Assembly (NCBI GenBank): GCA_029824475.1
Contig: JALGYA010000013.1
Coordinates: forward strand, 1-33,840
Direction of reading: 5' to 3'
DNA length: 33,840 nt
Source of the DNA: Fimbriimonadia bacterium
GTDB taxonomy: Bacteria; Armatimonadota; Fimbriimonadia; Fimbriimonadales; Fimbriimonadaceae
Part shown: in pieces, positions 5,603-15,119 of the stretch
Position numbering within the stretch: the first letter of the stretch is position 1
Layout: each line of letters begins with the position of its first letter
Notes under the pieces: generated by a model
Told to the model about the DNA's origin: nothing
Databases searched by the model: none
What the model saw: only the letters and a program-made list of their open reading frames with translations
Made by a program: the position numbers and the translations under genes

Positions 5603-6537
5603 GCATCATTAGGCCGACTCAAGAAGCGTTAGAAGAAGCTGCAAAAACGATCCGCAGCGGCGGCGTGGTCGTGATGCCGACAGAGACGGTCTATGGCCTC
5701 GCCTGCAGTGCTTTGAAGAAGAAAGCTGTCACACGCGTATTTGAGATCAAAGGCCGGCCGATGGACAATCCGCTGATCGTCCACCTCGCCGACGTTTCTC
5801 AGCTCGGGCTGGTGGCTTCGTCGTGGCCAAAAGAAGCCGAACTGCTCGCCGACAGATTTTGGCCAGGGCCTCTCACCATGGTGCTGCCCAGAAAGGACAG
5901 TGTGCCGCTCGAAACAACTGGCGGCCTGGACACCGTAGCCGTGAGAGTCCCGAGCCATCCGATCGCTTTAGATCTGATCCGCATGGCGGACTGCCCTGTT
6001 GCCGCACCCAGCGCAAACCTCTTCATGGGCCTCTCACCAACTCGCCCTGATATGATCGATCCTGCGATTCAAGTGGACGTCGACATCACTCTTGACGGCG
6101 GGCCGTGTGAAGTGGGCCTGGAGTCGACAGTTGTTGATCTCACAGGCGACCACCCCCGCATATTGAGGCCGGGCGGAGTCACCAGGGCTCAGATTCAAGC
6201 GGTAATCGGTCAACCACTTGGTCAGTTTCCGCCGAACTCCGTTAGAAAGTCGCCTGGAATGCACCGCCGACACTACGCGCCTGACGTTCCTGTCGAACTG
6301 GTCAAATCCGTGACCAAAAAGGCGGCTGGCCTCGTTTTTGGGGAGCCTGCAAACAGCCTTCAGGTGAGGATGCCGCAGGACGCCAGAGGCTACGGTGCGC
6401 TGCTCTACAGCGCGATGCAGAAAATCGAACAAGGTGGCGCGAAGAAGATCTTCGTCGAATCCCCGCCAGAGACGCCGGAATGGGAGGCAGTCAATGACCG
6501 CCTCACCAAAGCCAGTGCAGAGAAGAGCGGCAGCTAG
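5599..6537 (+). CDS. tsaC: L-threonylcarbamoyladenylate synthase, Sua5 type
   Basis: This 312-residue protein makes threonylcarbamoyl-AMP from Thr, bicarbonate and ATP, the first step of t6A37 modification of ANN-decoding tRNAs. The YrdC domain is clear: 'MPTETVYGLACSA' (26-38), 'KGRPMDNPLIVHL', 'FWPGPLTMVL', 'VAVRVPSHP', 'VAAPSANLFMG' and 'GLESTVVDL'. After the linker 'PGMHRRHYAPD' a C-terminal Sua5 domain follows, so it is Sua5-like rather than the short TsaC form. I chose ATG 5599, which overlaps the aroE stop, over the longer frame from 5548 because family homology begins there and GAAGG precedes it. It is the last gene of the operon; its stop overlaps the S9 peptidase stop on the other strand by 4 bp. 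Confidence 0.94.
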   Translation: MSIIRPTQEALEEAAKTIRSGGVVVMPTETVYGLACSALKKKAVTRVFEIKGRPMDNPLIVHLADVSQLGLVASSWPKEAELLADRFWPGPLTMVLPRKDSVPLETTGGLDTVAVRVPSHPIALDLIRMADCPVAAPSANLFMGLSPTRPDMIDPAIQVDVDITLDGGPCEVGLESTVVDLTGDHPRILRPGGVTRAQIQAVIGQPLGQFPPNSVRKSPGMHRRHYAPDVPVELVKSVTKKAAGLVFGEPANSLQVRMPQDARGYGALLYSAMQKIEQGGAKKIFVESPPETPEWEAVNDRLTKASAEKSGS

Positions 6538-9321
6538 CCTTTCTTCTCTTTCTTTTCGCCTTTCAGCTCCGTGCCCATCGTGCGGCCCTTCATCACTGCC
6601 GGGACACCGTCTGTCATCCAGACAGGCGCGGGTGCACCCTTCAGGAAGTGGTCGAAGAACTGGCTCAGTCTGATCGACAGATCCTTCCGGTTCTTTCGTT
6701 GCATGAGGTTGTGACCTTCATCGTTGTAAACGACCATCCAGCTCGGCTTCTGCAGCCGCCTGAGAGCCGCGAAGAGCTCAATCCCCTGGGCATGTGGAAC
6801 AGCTCCGTCATTGTCGTTTGACATGATCGCCAGCGGTGTGTTGATCTTGTCAACGTAGAACAGCGGCGAGTTTTCGAGATAGCGCAGGTGCTCATCCCAG
6901 ATCGTTCCGCCGATACGGCTCTGGCCGACTTCGTACTGCATCGCTCGCACTAGTCCGCTGCCCGTTCGAATGCCGCCGTAAGCGCTGAACATATTTGAAA
7001 CAGGAGCTCCCGCCCAGGCGCAATTGAACATGTCTGTCCTGGTCACCATATGCGCGATCTGATAGCCGCCCCAGCTCTGGCCTTCTAGCCCGATCCGCTT
7101 CTCGTCAACGAATCCGAGGTCAACCACCTTGTGCACTCCAGGCATGATCGCGCTCATCGCGCTCTCACCCGGATAGCCGATTTTGTAGTTGATGTCCGGA
7201 ACGAAGATCACATAGCCCTGGCTGACGAACAGCGGGAAGTTGATCACCGAGGCGCTGGGAGCCGGTGACCGGAACCGGTGCAGCCCGGATGCACTCTTCT
7301 CGTAGAAGTAGGTGATCATCGGGTGCTTCTTGCTCAGGTCGAGGTTGTCCGGGACATAGACGATGCCATCGAGTTTTTGACCGTCATTGCCAGTCCAATG
7401 AACCAGCTCAGCCTTGCCCCATCGGTAGGGCTCCAGCTGTCGCTGGAGATCTGTGAGCTTTGTCGGCTCACCGAAGGCTGTGGTCGAAGCGTGAATGTCA
7501 GGAGCTACATCGAATCGCTGGATTGTGTAAGTGACGGCATCCGAGTTCTTGGCTTTGCGAAGACCGCTGACGTTGCCGTCAGCTTCTAGAGCTGTTACAG
7601 GAATTGCCCCATGCTCGAAATTGCCCCATGCGTATCGCGACGTGTAGTCGATCTTCGAGTTTGAGCTGAGGAGGACCGGTTTGGAGACATCAACGTGAGT
7701 CTCTGTTGAGCCCAGGCGATTGAGTCGGAACTGGATCTGGCGTCGCCGACCGGTGCGGCTTGTTACGCACTTTGGTGCCGCCTCACCTGATGGATCGATC
7801 GACCAGACGTCGAAGCTCGAATTGAGGAAGATTCTGTCGTCATTCGTTGTCGAACCGGCCATGCCCAGCCAGCCAGGGACACTCGGATGATCGTCAAACT
7901 CGTTGAAGAAGTGGTCGTGCGTATTCTCAGTCAACTCGACCTTCTTCTTGGTCTTGACATTGATCGAATAGACCTTCTGCTCCTTTGCATCCGCCGCGAT
8001 GACGTACCTGCCGCCAGGCGTGAGACTCGCTGAGCCGAAGTGAGTCTTGAGCAGGAGAGTCCTGCGCCCAGACTTGGCATCCAGCAGATAGACGTCGCTG
8101 GGAACGTCGCCCCAGGATCTGATCTGGAGGTAGGGCATTGAATCTCTGCCAAGGGCGTAGTCAGAATCCCGATCACGATCGAACGACCACGAACTAATGG
8201 CCTCATCGCCAGCCTGGACGATCTGGCCCGTCTCTGTCGAGACATAGGCCATGAAGGACATGTTCTCGAGCCTGGAGCGGATCAAGAGCTGATTCGGCAT
8301 CAGGAGTGGATCTTTCCAATTCCAGATATCTACGGAGACTTTTTCGTCGTCTGGAATGTCGAGTTTTTCTGGGAGAGCAGGAGGCTTTGTGCTGAAGAAA
8401 ACTCGCTTGCCAGACTTGGAGAAGCTGACGTTCGATTTTGAAATAGACCAGCCTTCGTTCAGGCCCTCGTCGCCCGCCTTCGCTCTCAATTTCGCCTTGC
8501 CTGCAGACCAAACATAGAGCGAAACAGCCGGCTTCTCAGCATCGTAGTCGTCCTTGTCTGTCAAGAAGGCGATCTGGGAGGCGTCCTCGGTCAAACTAAC
8601 ATTGCTGTAGACGCCTTTCTGATTGATCACCTTGGTGACTTTGCCGCTGGCCAAGTCGCGCAGATAGATTCCGTCTGCCTCGCCTTCCTTGTCAGAGAGT
8701 ACGTAGTAGAGCTTCCCGTTCTTCTGGCTGAATCCACTGGCGGAGATGAATTCGATCTCCTCTTCAGCACCTGTTGCCAGATTCCAGAGCGTGTATTTGG
8801 ATCCAGGCTTGTGGGAGGAGCGCTTGTTCGGCTTTTCCTTCTCCTGCTCTCCTTCCTCCTTCTTGGGCTCCTCTTTCTTCGCCTCAGGCTCTGCGGCTTT
8901 CTTGGCATCAGCTATCTTCTTGGCTTTCCTTGACTGTCTGCTCGCCAGAGGCGAGGTCTACGACGACGAGAGACTTCTTGGGCTGGTCAGCAGGCTTGAC
9001 TTTGTCCTTCTTTGCCTTGTCCAGGTCCTCCTTTTTGGGCGACACGGTGAGGACTGCAAACTTGCCGTCGGAAGTGAATCTCTGGCTGCCGCCGAGTTCG
9101 ATCTTGATCTCAGTTTTGCCGTCGATCGTTTTCAGGAACAGGTCAGCGTCGCCCTCTTGCGGGGCCTCCTGGAAACCGATCCACTTGCCGTCGTCTGACA
9201 TCGACCACGTGCGGATCGAGCGCCAGCCGTCATAGACTGAGTGGTCGAGGGGCTTGCCTTGACCGAGGACGACCGCCGCCGCCAAAACTGCGGCGGCGAA
9301 TGCCAGACTGCGAAGTCTCAT
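6534..9321 (-). pseudogene. Exported S9-family (prolyl oligopeptidase) peptidase interrupted by a frameshift
   Basis: The N-terminal frame (9321-8908, 137 aa) has a signal peptide (MRLRSLAFAAAVLAAAVVLG) and beta-propeller sequence, then stops. The sequence resumes one base over and runs without a stop to 6534. The full span is one nucleotide more than 929 codons. Dropping one A from the AAA at plus 8925-8927 gives a smooth join (TVKEAKKIADAKK) into a Lys/Glu-rich linker. The C-terminal alpha/beta-hydrolase domain is complete: nucleophile in GQSWGGY (Ser codon near 7074-7076), Asp in 'NDNDGAVPHAQG' and His in 'EGHNLM'. As written, the N-terminal product is short and lacks the catalytic domain. 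A sequencing or assembly indel is at least as likely as true decay. The gene is last in the metallophosphoesterase-GH31-S9 run, 12 bp after GH31. Family is certain; functional state is not. Confidence 0.85.
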
Positions 9322-9333
9322 AGTGCCGGGAGG

Positions 9334-11370
9334 TTACCCAGCACCCACCTTAAGCAGCTTGATTCGCTTATAGATCGATTCCCAGGCACCGGCCTCGACG
9401 GTTTGGGTCACGGTTTCGCCGACGACGGAGAGGTCGATCCAGGCGCCTTCACCCTTCTCGTAATCGAAGGTTTCGCCGTCGTCATCGTACAGATCAGCCT
9501 GTGCCGGGCCCGTGCCGTACCTCCTGAGGATGAGCAGTGGATCGTCCAGCGCGTCCTTCAGATGCAGGGCCGGCTCGATCGTGGGAATCACTGATCCAGA
9601 TCGCACGTAGATCGGGATCTGGTCCAGCGGCGGCTCGACTTCGATCGTGCTGCCGCCTTCAAACCTATCGCCAGAATAGTAGTCATACCAGAGGCCTTTG
9701 GGAAGCCGAACGTTCCGCTTCTTGGTGCCCGTGATGATCGGTGCAACGAGCAGGTCCTGGCCGAGCATGTACTGGTCTGTTTCTGTTCCGCCGTCGACTA
9801 AAGCCATCGGATAGATCGGAGGCGTGCCGTCTCGCCAATACTTCGCAAATGAGGTGTAGAGGTAGGGGAAGAGGCTGATGCGCTGCATCATCGCGGTGCG
9901 GACTTCATCCTCGACTTCAGGGAAGCTCCACGGCTTGGTGCCGCTCGACCAGGCGTTGAGCTGGGCGATATGGGAGAGGCAGGCAGACTGCATCCGGCGC
10001 ACCCACTCCTCAGAGTTCGATGCTGACCGAATCTCCGCGCACCAGAGTACACCTGCCAGCCCCGTGCTGATTTGGGCGGCGATAAACTCACCATGGTCAT
10101 AGTGGTCGGAGTAGATAGCGAACGGCAACTTCGCGGCCCCGGCATTTGATGCCCGCACAAGCCCGAGTGTTCGCTGGTTGCGACTCCGGAACATTCCGTC
10201 TAACTCGCGCTGCCACACCGAGCCATAGATCTGACGCATCTGCTCACCGCCGATACCGCTCGGGAACATCGCGTGGTCGGGCCAAAGCCACTGGTCATAA
10301 CCGTCGACTTCGTCGATCTTGTAGCCGCTGACGCCGATATCCAGGTGCGTACGAGCGTGGTGAGCCATCACCTTTTCAGAAGCACCTTTGTGAAGAAGAT
10401 CCGGCACGGCTCCCATCCAGACCATGTGCGTGGCGAAATGCGGCTTCATCTCTTCATAGATGGAGGATTGGGGAGAGAAGTAGGGATTCTCCCACAGGTT
10501 CACGTGGAGCCCTTTCTCGGTCATCTTCTTGACGAAACCACTCGGATCAGGATAGAGCCGGTCGCTCCAGTCAAACGTGCCGGGATACGCTTTGCTCTGC
10601 CAGCCAGGTTCGAGCCCGATAACATCGAGCGGATAACCGCGCTCTTCAAATTCGGTGGTCTCAGCTTCAATAGCCTCCGCAGTCGCGTTTGTGGGAGTGC
10701 GATGCCAAAATCCGAGGCTCCACTTCGGCGGCAGGGTGCCGCCACCGCTGTACAGATTGTAGCGCTCAATCGCCTCCATCGGTGTCGGGCCCTCGAAGAT
10801 CAGGATCTCCATGCCAGGCGCAGTTGCACTCGCCTCGACCATGCCAGAAAACGGCTGAGCCTGCCACTTCGGATCGGTGTTCCGGTCCCTTATGGGTGGG
10901 TTCGAGGGTTCATCAAGCCGATTGCCGAGACCCGGATAGACCGCAAGGTGCCGTGGGCTGTTGAACAGCACCGCGTAGCCCTCTTCGCTCACATAGAGCG
11001 GCACAGGAGCATGAGTCTCATCCTGCCCGTCATCGTAGTGGTCAACCTTAAGGTGGAATACCCTTCCCCGCCGGACTGATCCTTGGAACTGGAGGCCGAA
11101 GCCAAAGATCTTCTCTGTCTTACCAAGCGGCACGGACGCAAACGCACGGCCCGCTGCCAAACCACCCCTCACAGCATCAAGATCGAATGGCAGCGCTCGC
11201 TTGGCAGGCGAGGACATCCGATCTAGCGCTGGTTCAGCTCCAGCAGCCTCCAGCAGAGTCGGCGAGTCCTTTTTGCCGATCTGCGCCCGCCAGACACCGG
11301 GCGCAGCCTCTGTCCAACTCAATTCAGGCGTCGACATCATGGAAACGGCCAGAGTGACAAGCCCGATCAT
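9334..11370 (-). CDS. Glycoside hydrolase family 31 (alpha-glucosidase/alpha-xylosidase type)
   Basis: This 678-residue protein has an N-terminal GH31 beta-sandwich (to about 210), a TIM barrel starting at 'GTLPPKWSLGFW' (211-222), and C-terminal sheets including 'RLPKGLWYDYYSG'. The probable nucleophile is Asp353 in 'YKIDEVDGYD' and the acid/base lies in 'YSDHYDHGEF' (420-429). GH31 enzymes are retaining glycosidases or transglycosidases acting on alpha-linked gluco- or xylo-oligosaccharides. The substrate cannot be read from sequence. The hydrophobic first 12 residues could be a short signal peptide, which would place it in the periplasm with its neighbours. It starts within the stop of the metallophosphoesterase gene (ATGA, 11367-11370) and precedes the S9 gene by 12 bp. 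Confidence 0.92.
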   Translation of the reverse strand: MIGLVTLAVSMMSTPELSWTEAAPGVWRAQIGKKDSPTLLEAAGAEPALDRMSSPAKRALPFDLDAVRGGLAAGRAFASVPLGKTEKIFGFGLQFQGSVRRGRVFHLKVDHYDDGQDETHAPVPLYVSEEGYAVLFNSPRHLAVYPGLGNRLDEPSNPPIRDRNTDPKWQAQPFSGMVEASATAPGMEILIFEGPTPMEAIERYNLYSGGGTLPPKWSLGFWHRTPTNATAEAIEAETTEFEERGYPLDVIGLEPGWQSKAYPGTFDWSDRLYPDPSGFVKKMTEKGLHVNLWENPYFSPQSSIYEEMKPHFATHMVWMGAVPDLLHKGASEKVMAHHARTHLDIGVSGYKIDEVDGYDQWLWPDHAMFPSGIGGEQMRQIYGSVWQRELDGMFRSRNQRTLGLVRASNAGAAKLPFAIYSDHYDHGEFIAAQISTGLAGVLWCAEIRSASNSEEWVRRMQSACLSHIAQLNAWSSGTKPWSFPEVEDEVRTAMMQRISLFPYLYTSFAKYWRDGTPPIYPMALVDGGTETDQYMLGQDLLVAPIITGTKKRNVRLPKGLWYDYYSGDRFEGGSTIEVEPPLDQIPIYVRSGSVIPTIEPALHLKDALDDPLLILRRYGTGPAQADLYDDDGETFDYEKGEGAWIDLSVVGETVTQTVEAGAWESIYKRIKLLKVGAG

Positions 11371-12929
11371 GACTTTTCGATTCTAAGTCCTCGAGTGGCG
11401 TAGTAGATCTGGCCAAACATGTCGGTCGTCCGCACATGGATCGGCACGACACCCTCACTCGGCCCTGCAGGAAGGGCAATCTTCCACAGATGTGTTGAAT
11501 TGACTGCTCCCGGCAGCGGTCGATTCGGCGCCTTCAAGTCTCTATCCCGCGCAACGAGCTTCAGATACTCAGGGTCTTGTTCAACCGAACGCTCCATCTT
11601 CACCCACTCGTCACTGCCGGCGAAGCGCATTTCGACAACTGACTTCGCACTGCCGCCAAACACGTTGGCGTAGACCATCGTTCCCTCGACATCCGCTGCG
11701 GCCAGAGTGGCAGGAGCATGGATGTCCATCTGATACTCTTCAGGAGCACCGGCGGCGCGAAACTCGATCTTGTATTGACTTCCGTCAAACGAAAATACCG
11801 AGTGTCCGTTGGGCGCGCCGTCGCGCATGGTTGTGTGAGGGATTCCTCGGTCGTCCGGTCGGCCCTGCCACCAGCTGCCGCACGCGGTGACGCTGATGAA
11901 GTGGTGGTGGCCCTTGGGCAAGGCTGCGTCCCTAATGAACTGGTGCTCCTGGTAGTGCGTGTGAGCCGAGGCCGAAAGCGCGTACTCGCGCTGGCCGATC
12001 AGGCGGTAGAACTCAGCCTTGTCCGCACTGCCCTGAACCGGGATATGCATCATCGCGACGACAAGCTTGTCTTTGGGGGTCATCGCCAAGTCTTTCTCAA
12101 GCCAGGCCAGCTGATCCGGGCCAAACTTGCCGGTGTAGCCGCCCGCTCCACCCTTCGACTTGTGCCCGCGATACCAGACATTGTCCAGCACCACAAAGTG
12201 GACCGGGCCGTGATCGAACGAGAAGTACGCAGGGCCGAACCAGCGGTTGAACGTCTCATCTGACTCCGCGTCGTTCGCCACATCAAAGTTGATATCGTGG
12301 TTTCCGATCACGCTGTACCATGGAATGCCGATGAGCGACAGCGCCTCCACATATGGCTGCAGTACGGAGAGATCATCAAAGACAAGGTCGCCCAGAGTCA
12401 CTCCAAACACTGCGTCTGTGTTCCCTACAATCGGGTCGATCACATCGTGTGTCAGGTAGTCAACTTCCGTCCGATTCCGAGTCTGCGTGTCGCCAAAGAA
12501 GAGTGCTTTGAACTTGTCCGGCTCGTCCTGCGGCACCAGCGGGAAATCTATGCTGGATGGCAGGGGGCCGGTTGGGGCGACACCGGGAAACTTGGTCTTG
12601 GGCGAGCCGTTCGGTTTGTGGATGTAATAGAACTGGGGGATCTGGCGCTCGTTCACAGGCGTCATCCAGCCGCGCGGCTTGATGACAAAGAAAATCGTGT
12701 CGTCGGTGGCTGGCAGGGTCCAGGCTCCACTCCAGTCCGTGGTGACGATATCGAGCTGATTGGAGACTCGGACGCCCCCAATTCCAAGCTCGCCTGCATC
12801 ACGAACCCCGTTCGAATTTACGTCATGAAAAACGACTCCTTTGGCGGTCTGGGCTTGGCCGGCCACGGGGATGGCGGCCAAAAGAACCACTGAGGCGACG
12901 AGACTGCGTCTGCTCATGCCTCCAAACAT
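11367..12929 (-). CDS. Exported calcineurin-like metallophosphoesterase with N- and C-terminal accessory domains
   Basis: This 520-residue protein has a signal peptide ending near 'GQAQT'. An N-terminal immunoglobulin-like domain opens with 'GVVFHDVNSNGVRDAGELGIGG', a Ca-loop-like Dx(D/N)xNG pattern. The central metallophosphatase domain carries 'FFGDTQ', 'GVTLGDLVFDD', 'VIGNHDINFD' and the later His motifs 'MMHIPVQG' and 'SAHTHYQ'. A C-terminal beta domain follows 'DIHAPATLAAADVEG'. This matches the MetallophosN-Metallophos-MetallophosC layout. The family contains phosphodiesterases and phosphatases with two metal ions; the substrate is unknown. ATG 12929 and ATG 12917 are both possible starts, and the latter gives the more typical signal peptide (MSRRSLVAS). 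It is the first gene of the exported-hydrolase run, only about 40 bp from the divergent rlmI. Confidence 0.9.
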   Translation of the reverse strand: MFGGMSRRSLVASVVLLAAIPVAGQAQTAKGVVFHDVNSNGVRDAGELGIGGVRVSNQLDIVTTDWSGAWTLPATDDTIFFVIKPRGWMTPVNERQIPQFYYIHKPNGSPKTKFPGVAPTGPLPSSIDFPLVPQDEPDKFKALFFGDTQTRNRTEVDYLTHDVIDPIVGNTDAVFGVTLGDLVFDDLSVLQPYVEALSLIGIPWYSVIGNHDINFDVANDAESDETFNRWFGPAYFSFDHGPVHFVVLDNVWYRGHKSKGGAGGYTGKFGPDQLAWLEKDLAMTPKDKLVVAMMHIPVQGSADKAEFYRLIGQREYALSASAHTHYQEHQFIRDAALPKGHHHFISVTACGSWWQGRPDDRGIPHTTMRDGAPNGHSVFSFDGSQYKIEFRAAGAPEEYQMDIHAPATLAAADVEGTMVYANVFGGSAKSVVEMRFAGSDEWVKMERSVEQDPEYLKLVARDRDLKAPNRPLPGAVNSTHLWKIALPAGPSEGVVPIHVRTTDMFGQIYYATRGLRIEKS

Positions 12930-12965
12930 ACCTCCGCCCAGGCGTGTTTAAGGCATGCAGGTATC

Positions 12966-14147
12966 TTGCTCCGCGTGAAGCCGACCGCGTCGATCAAATT
13001 GGCCAAGGGCCGTGAGAAGAAGATCAAGGGATTCTATCCTTGGGTTCAGAAGGAAGAGGTTCGACGCCCAGAAGGCGGCAAGCACGTCTGCCTGGCCGAC
13101 CTTTACAGCGACGACGGCGACTGGCTGGCGATCGGCACTTATAACCGGGTCAGCCGCTTCCCCTTCCGTGTTTTATCCCTCGAAAGAGAGGATATCGACG
13201 AGACTTTCTTCCGCGAGCGGATCCGCCAGGCGATCGATCATCGAAAGGGCTCCATTGAGGACACCAACTCGCAGCGCATCATCTTCAGCGAAGCAGATCG
13301 GCTTCCAGGCCTGATCGTTGACCAGTTCGGTGACCACCTCGTCGTCCAGGTCAGAACGGCCGGCATGGACATGCTCCGCCACCTCTGGCTTCCCGCTCTA
13401 ATTGAGGAGACCGGCGCCGAGTCGATCATGGAGAAGAGCGAAATGGCAGGCCGCAGAGAAGAGGGCCTGGAGCCGATCTCTCAAGTCCTCCACGGGGAGC
13501 CACCGGCCAAGATCGAAGTGATCGAATCCGGATTCAAGATGACCGCGCTCGTTGAGACCGGCCTCAAGACCGGCTTCTATCTCGACCAGCGAAACGCTCG
13601 CCGGGAACTCGCACGCCGCGTCAAGCCGGGCGATAAGGTTCTCGACTGCTTCTGCTACACCGGCGGCTTCGGCATCTATGCAGCGAAGGCTGGCGCAGAG
13701 GCCGTTGGTGTCGACATCCATCCAGTCGCTCTCGAAGAAGCCAGGGCGACAGCCGAGCGAAACGACGTCAAGGTCGACTTTGTCGAGGCGAATGCTTTCG
13801 AGTACCTGGCGGAAGGCGCAGGCGCAAAAGGGCCGTTCGACTGGATCATCCTTGACCCGCCGGCCATCGCCAAGACGCAGGACAAGAAGAACAGCTTGAA
13901 ATGGGCGATCTGGAAGCTCGTCTATGCTGCGCTGCCGCTCCTGAAGCCGGGAGGACGACTCTTCGTCTGTTCCTGCTCATATCAGCTGAGCCAGCAGAAG
14001 CTGATCGAGGCCTGCCGGCTAGCAGCCAGCGACCGCAAGGTCCGCCTTATGCTAGAGGGCATCACGATCCAGGACCTGGATCACCCGGTCTCCACGCAGT
14101 TCCCTGAGAGCCTCTATCTCAAAGGCGTCTGGCTCCGGCGCGACTAG
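12966..14147 (+). CDS. rlmI: Class I SAM-dependent rRNA methyltransferase, RlmI-like (23S rRNA m5C)
   Basis: This is a roughly 390-residue protein with an N-terminal PUA-like RNA-binding region (to about 85), a linker domain containing 'DRLPGLIVDQFGDHLVVQ', and a Rossmann methyltransferase domain from 'GFYLDQRNARRELARRV'. The latter has SAM motif I 'VLDCFCYTGGFGIYAAKAGA', acidic motif II 'GVDIHP', motif IV 'ILDPPA' and the Cys motif 'CSCSYQLS'. RlmI relatives methylate C1962 of 23S rRNA, but some members of this COG1092 group have other sites. The frame opens with TTG 12966. GTG 12975 (VKPTASIK) is an equally good start, and no strong Shine-Dalgarno decides between them. The gene is convergent with the stress protein, with stops overlapping by 4 bp. 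Confidence 0.9.
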   Translation: MLRVKPTASIKLAKGREKKIKGFYPWVQKEEVRRPEGGKHVCLADLYSDDGDWLAIGTYNRVSRFPFRVLSLEREDIDETFFRERIRQAIDHRKGSIEDTNSQRIIFSEADRLPGLIVDQFGDHLVVQVRTAGMDMLRHLWLPALIEETGAESIMEKSEMAGRREEGLEPISQVLHGEPPAKIEVIESGFKMTALVETGLKTGFYLDQRNARRELARRVKPGDKVLDCFCYTGGFGIYAAKAGAEAVGVDIHPVALEEARATAERNDVKVDFVEANAFEYLAEGAGAKGPFDWIILDPPAIAKTQDKKNSLKWAIWKLVYAALPLLKPGGRLFVCSCSYQLSQQKLIEACRLAASDRKVRLMLEGITIQDLDHPVSTQFPESLYLKGVWLRRD

Positions 14148-15028
14148 ACGCGAAGGATCAAGAGGTTTGAGTCTCCGGCCAATGCCATGTGCATTGAAGT
14201 GCTGCCCAGAGTGTGGCGCTCGATGAAGCCGTGGCCTGCGGCCCCCAGCACGACCAGGTCGGGCTGAAGCTCCTTGGCTGTCTCCAAGATCACTTCGTCA
14301 GCATGGCCCTCGACGACCTTAACTTCGATATCTGCACAGATCGGCTCCAGCCTCGCGGCCAGCTCCATTCCATCATCCGTCAGCTTGCTGGCCCGGCTTG
14401 CGGGAGCGAATGCAGCTGCTTCTGGGTGCGATGCCCAGGCTGCAGATCTCGCCAACTCATCCACTTCATAAGCGGAGAGGATTGTGATCTTCGAGATGCC
14501 TGCAGGGGCCCATTCAACCAAACGGTTAAGGCACTGGTTCATGTAGTCAGAGTGGTCTGTCGCGATCATCGCATGAAGGCCTTCTGTAGAGCAGTCGACT
14601 TTTCCAACGAGAACGCTCCGCTGAGCCTCGATCACGATTCCTTTCGTGACGCTCCCCAGGAACAACGATGAAAGGAAGCTGCGCCGACGAGATCCGATCG
14701 CAATCAGATCGGCCTCTTTTGACCGAGCTGCATCAGTCAGCGCAGGGAGGGCTCCCGCCAGCGGCGTGTGCCCCTCAATCGATGTCGTGTGTCCGGCAAG
14801 CCTTTCGCACACCGTCTTCACCTCGGATTCAGCGCACGTGCGCTGACTGCCCAATGCTTCAGCAAGCGGGTGATCGTGGGACAGGCCGGTCGGATCAATG
14901 TCCGGAATGATCGGTTCAATTGAGCAGACGGCTGAGACGTGAAGATCGGGAATCTTCAGCTCGGCGAGCAGCTTTTCTGCGTTCTTGTAAACGCCGCCCA
15001 AATCGACCCCGAGAATCGCCTTTCTCAT
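14144..15028 (-). CDS. Tandem universal stress protein (two Usp domains)
   Basis: This 294-residue protein contains two Usp folds. The first ends in 'GSRRRSFLSSLFLGSVTKGIV' and the second in 'GAAGHGFIERHTLGSTSMHMAL'. The second fits the ATP-binding pattern G-x2-G-x9-G-S/T; the first keeps its outer part but has Arg where the second Gly is expected, so only the second site probably binds nucleotide. Tandem Usp proteins are cytoplasmic and linked to stress, starvation and redox survival. The first domain opens with 'AILGVDLGGVYKNAEKLL'. An AT-rich TGATAATAT lies just before the start codon on the minus strand and could be a -10 giving a very short leader. The gene is divergent from the sugar dehydrogenase. 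Confidence 0.85.
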   Translation of the reverse strand: MRKAILGVDLGGVYKNAEKLLAELKIPDLHVSAVCSIEPIIPDIDPTGLSHDHPLAEALGSQRTCAESEVKTVCERLAGHTTSIEGHTPLAGALPALTDAARSKEADLIAIGSRRRSFLSSLFLGSVTKGIVIEAQRSVLVGKVDCSTEGLHAMIATDHSDYMNQCLNRLVEWAPAGISKITILSAYEVDELARSAAWASHPEAAAFAPASRASKLTDDGMELAARLEPICADIEVKVVEGHADEVILETAKELQPDLVVLGAAGHGFIERHTLGSTSMHMALAGDSNLLILRV

Positions 15029-15119
15029 GCCTATATATTATCAGCATCTGGCGAGTCTCGCTTGCCTTAACTGCCTCCTGTTTGCCTGCCTGGTGTAACC
15101 TGAAACGCAGAGGACAAAA

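Noticed and set aside
8908-8935. Programmed frameshift in the S9 gene
   Set aside because: No slippery heptamer or RF2-like stop context (AGC TGA) is seen; a one-base indel at AAA explains it more simply.
10273-11079. 268-codon plus-strand frame opposite GH31
   Set aside because: The minus strand has a full GH31 protein with motifs; the plus frame has no recognisable domain and low-complexity composition.
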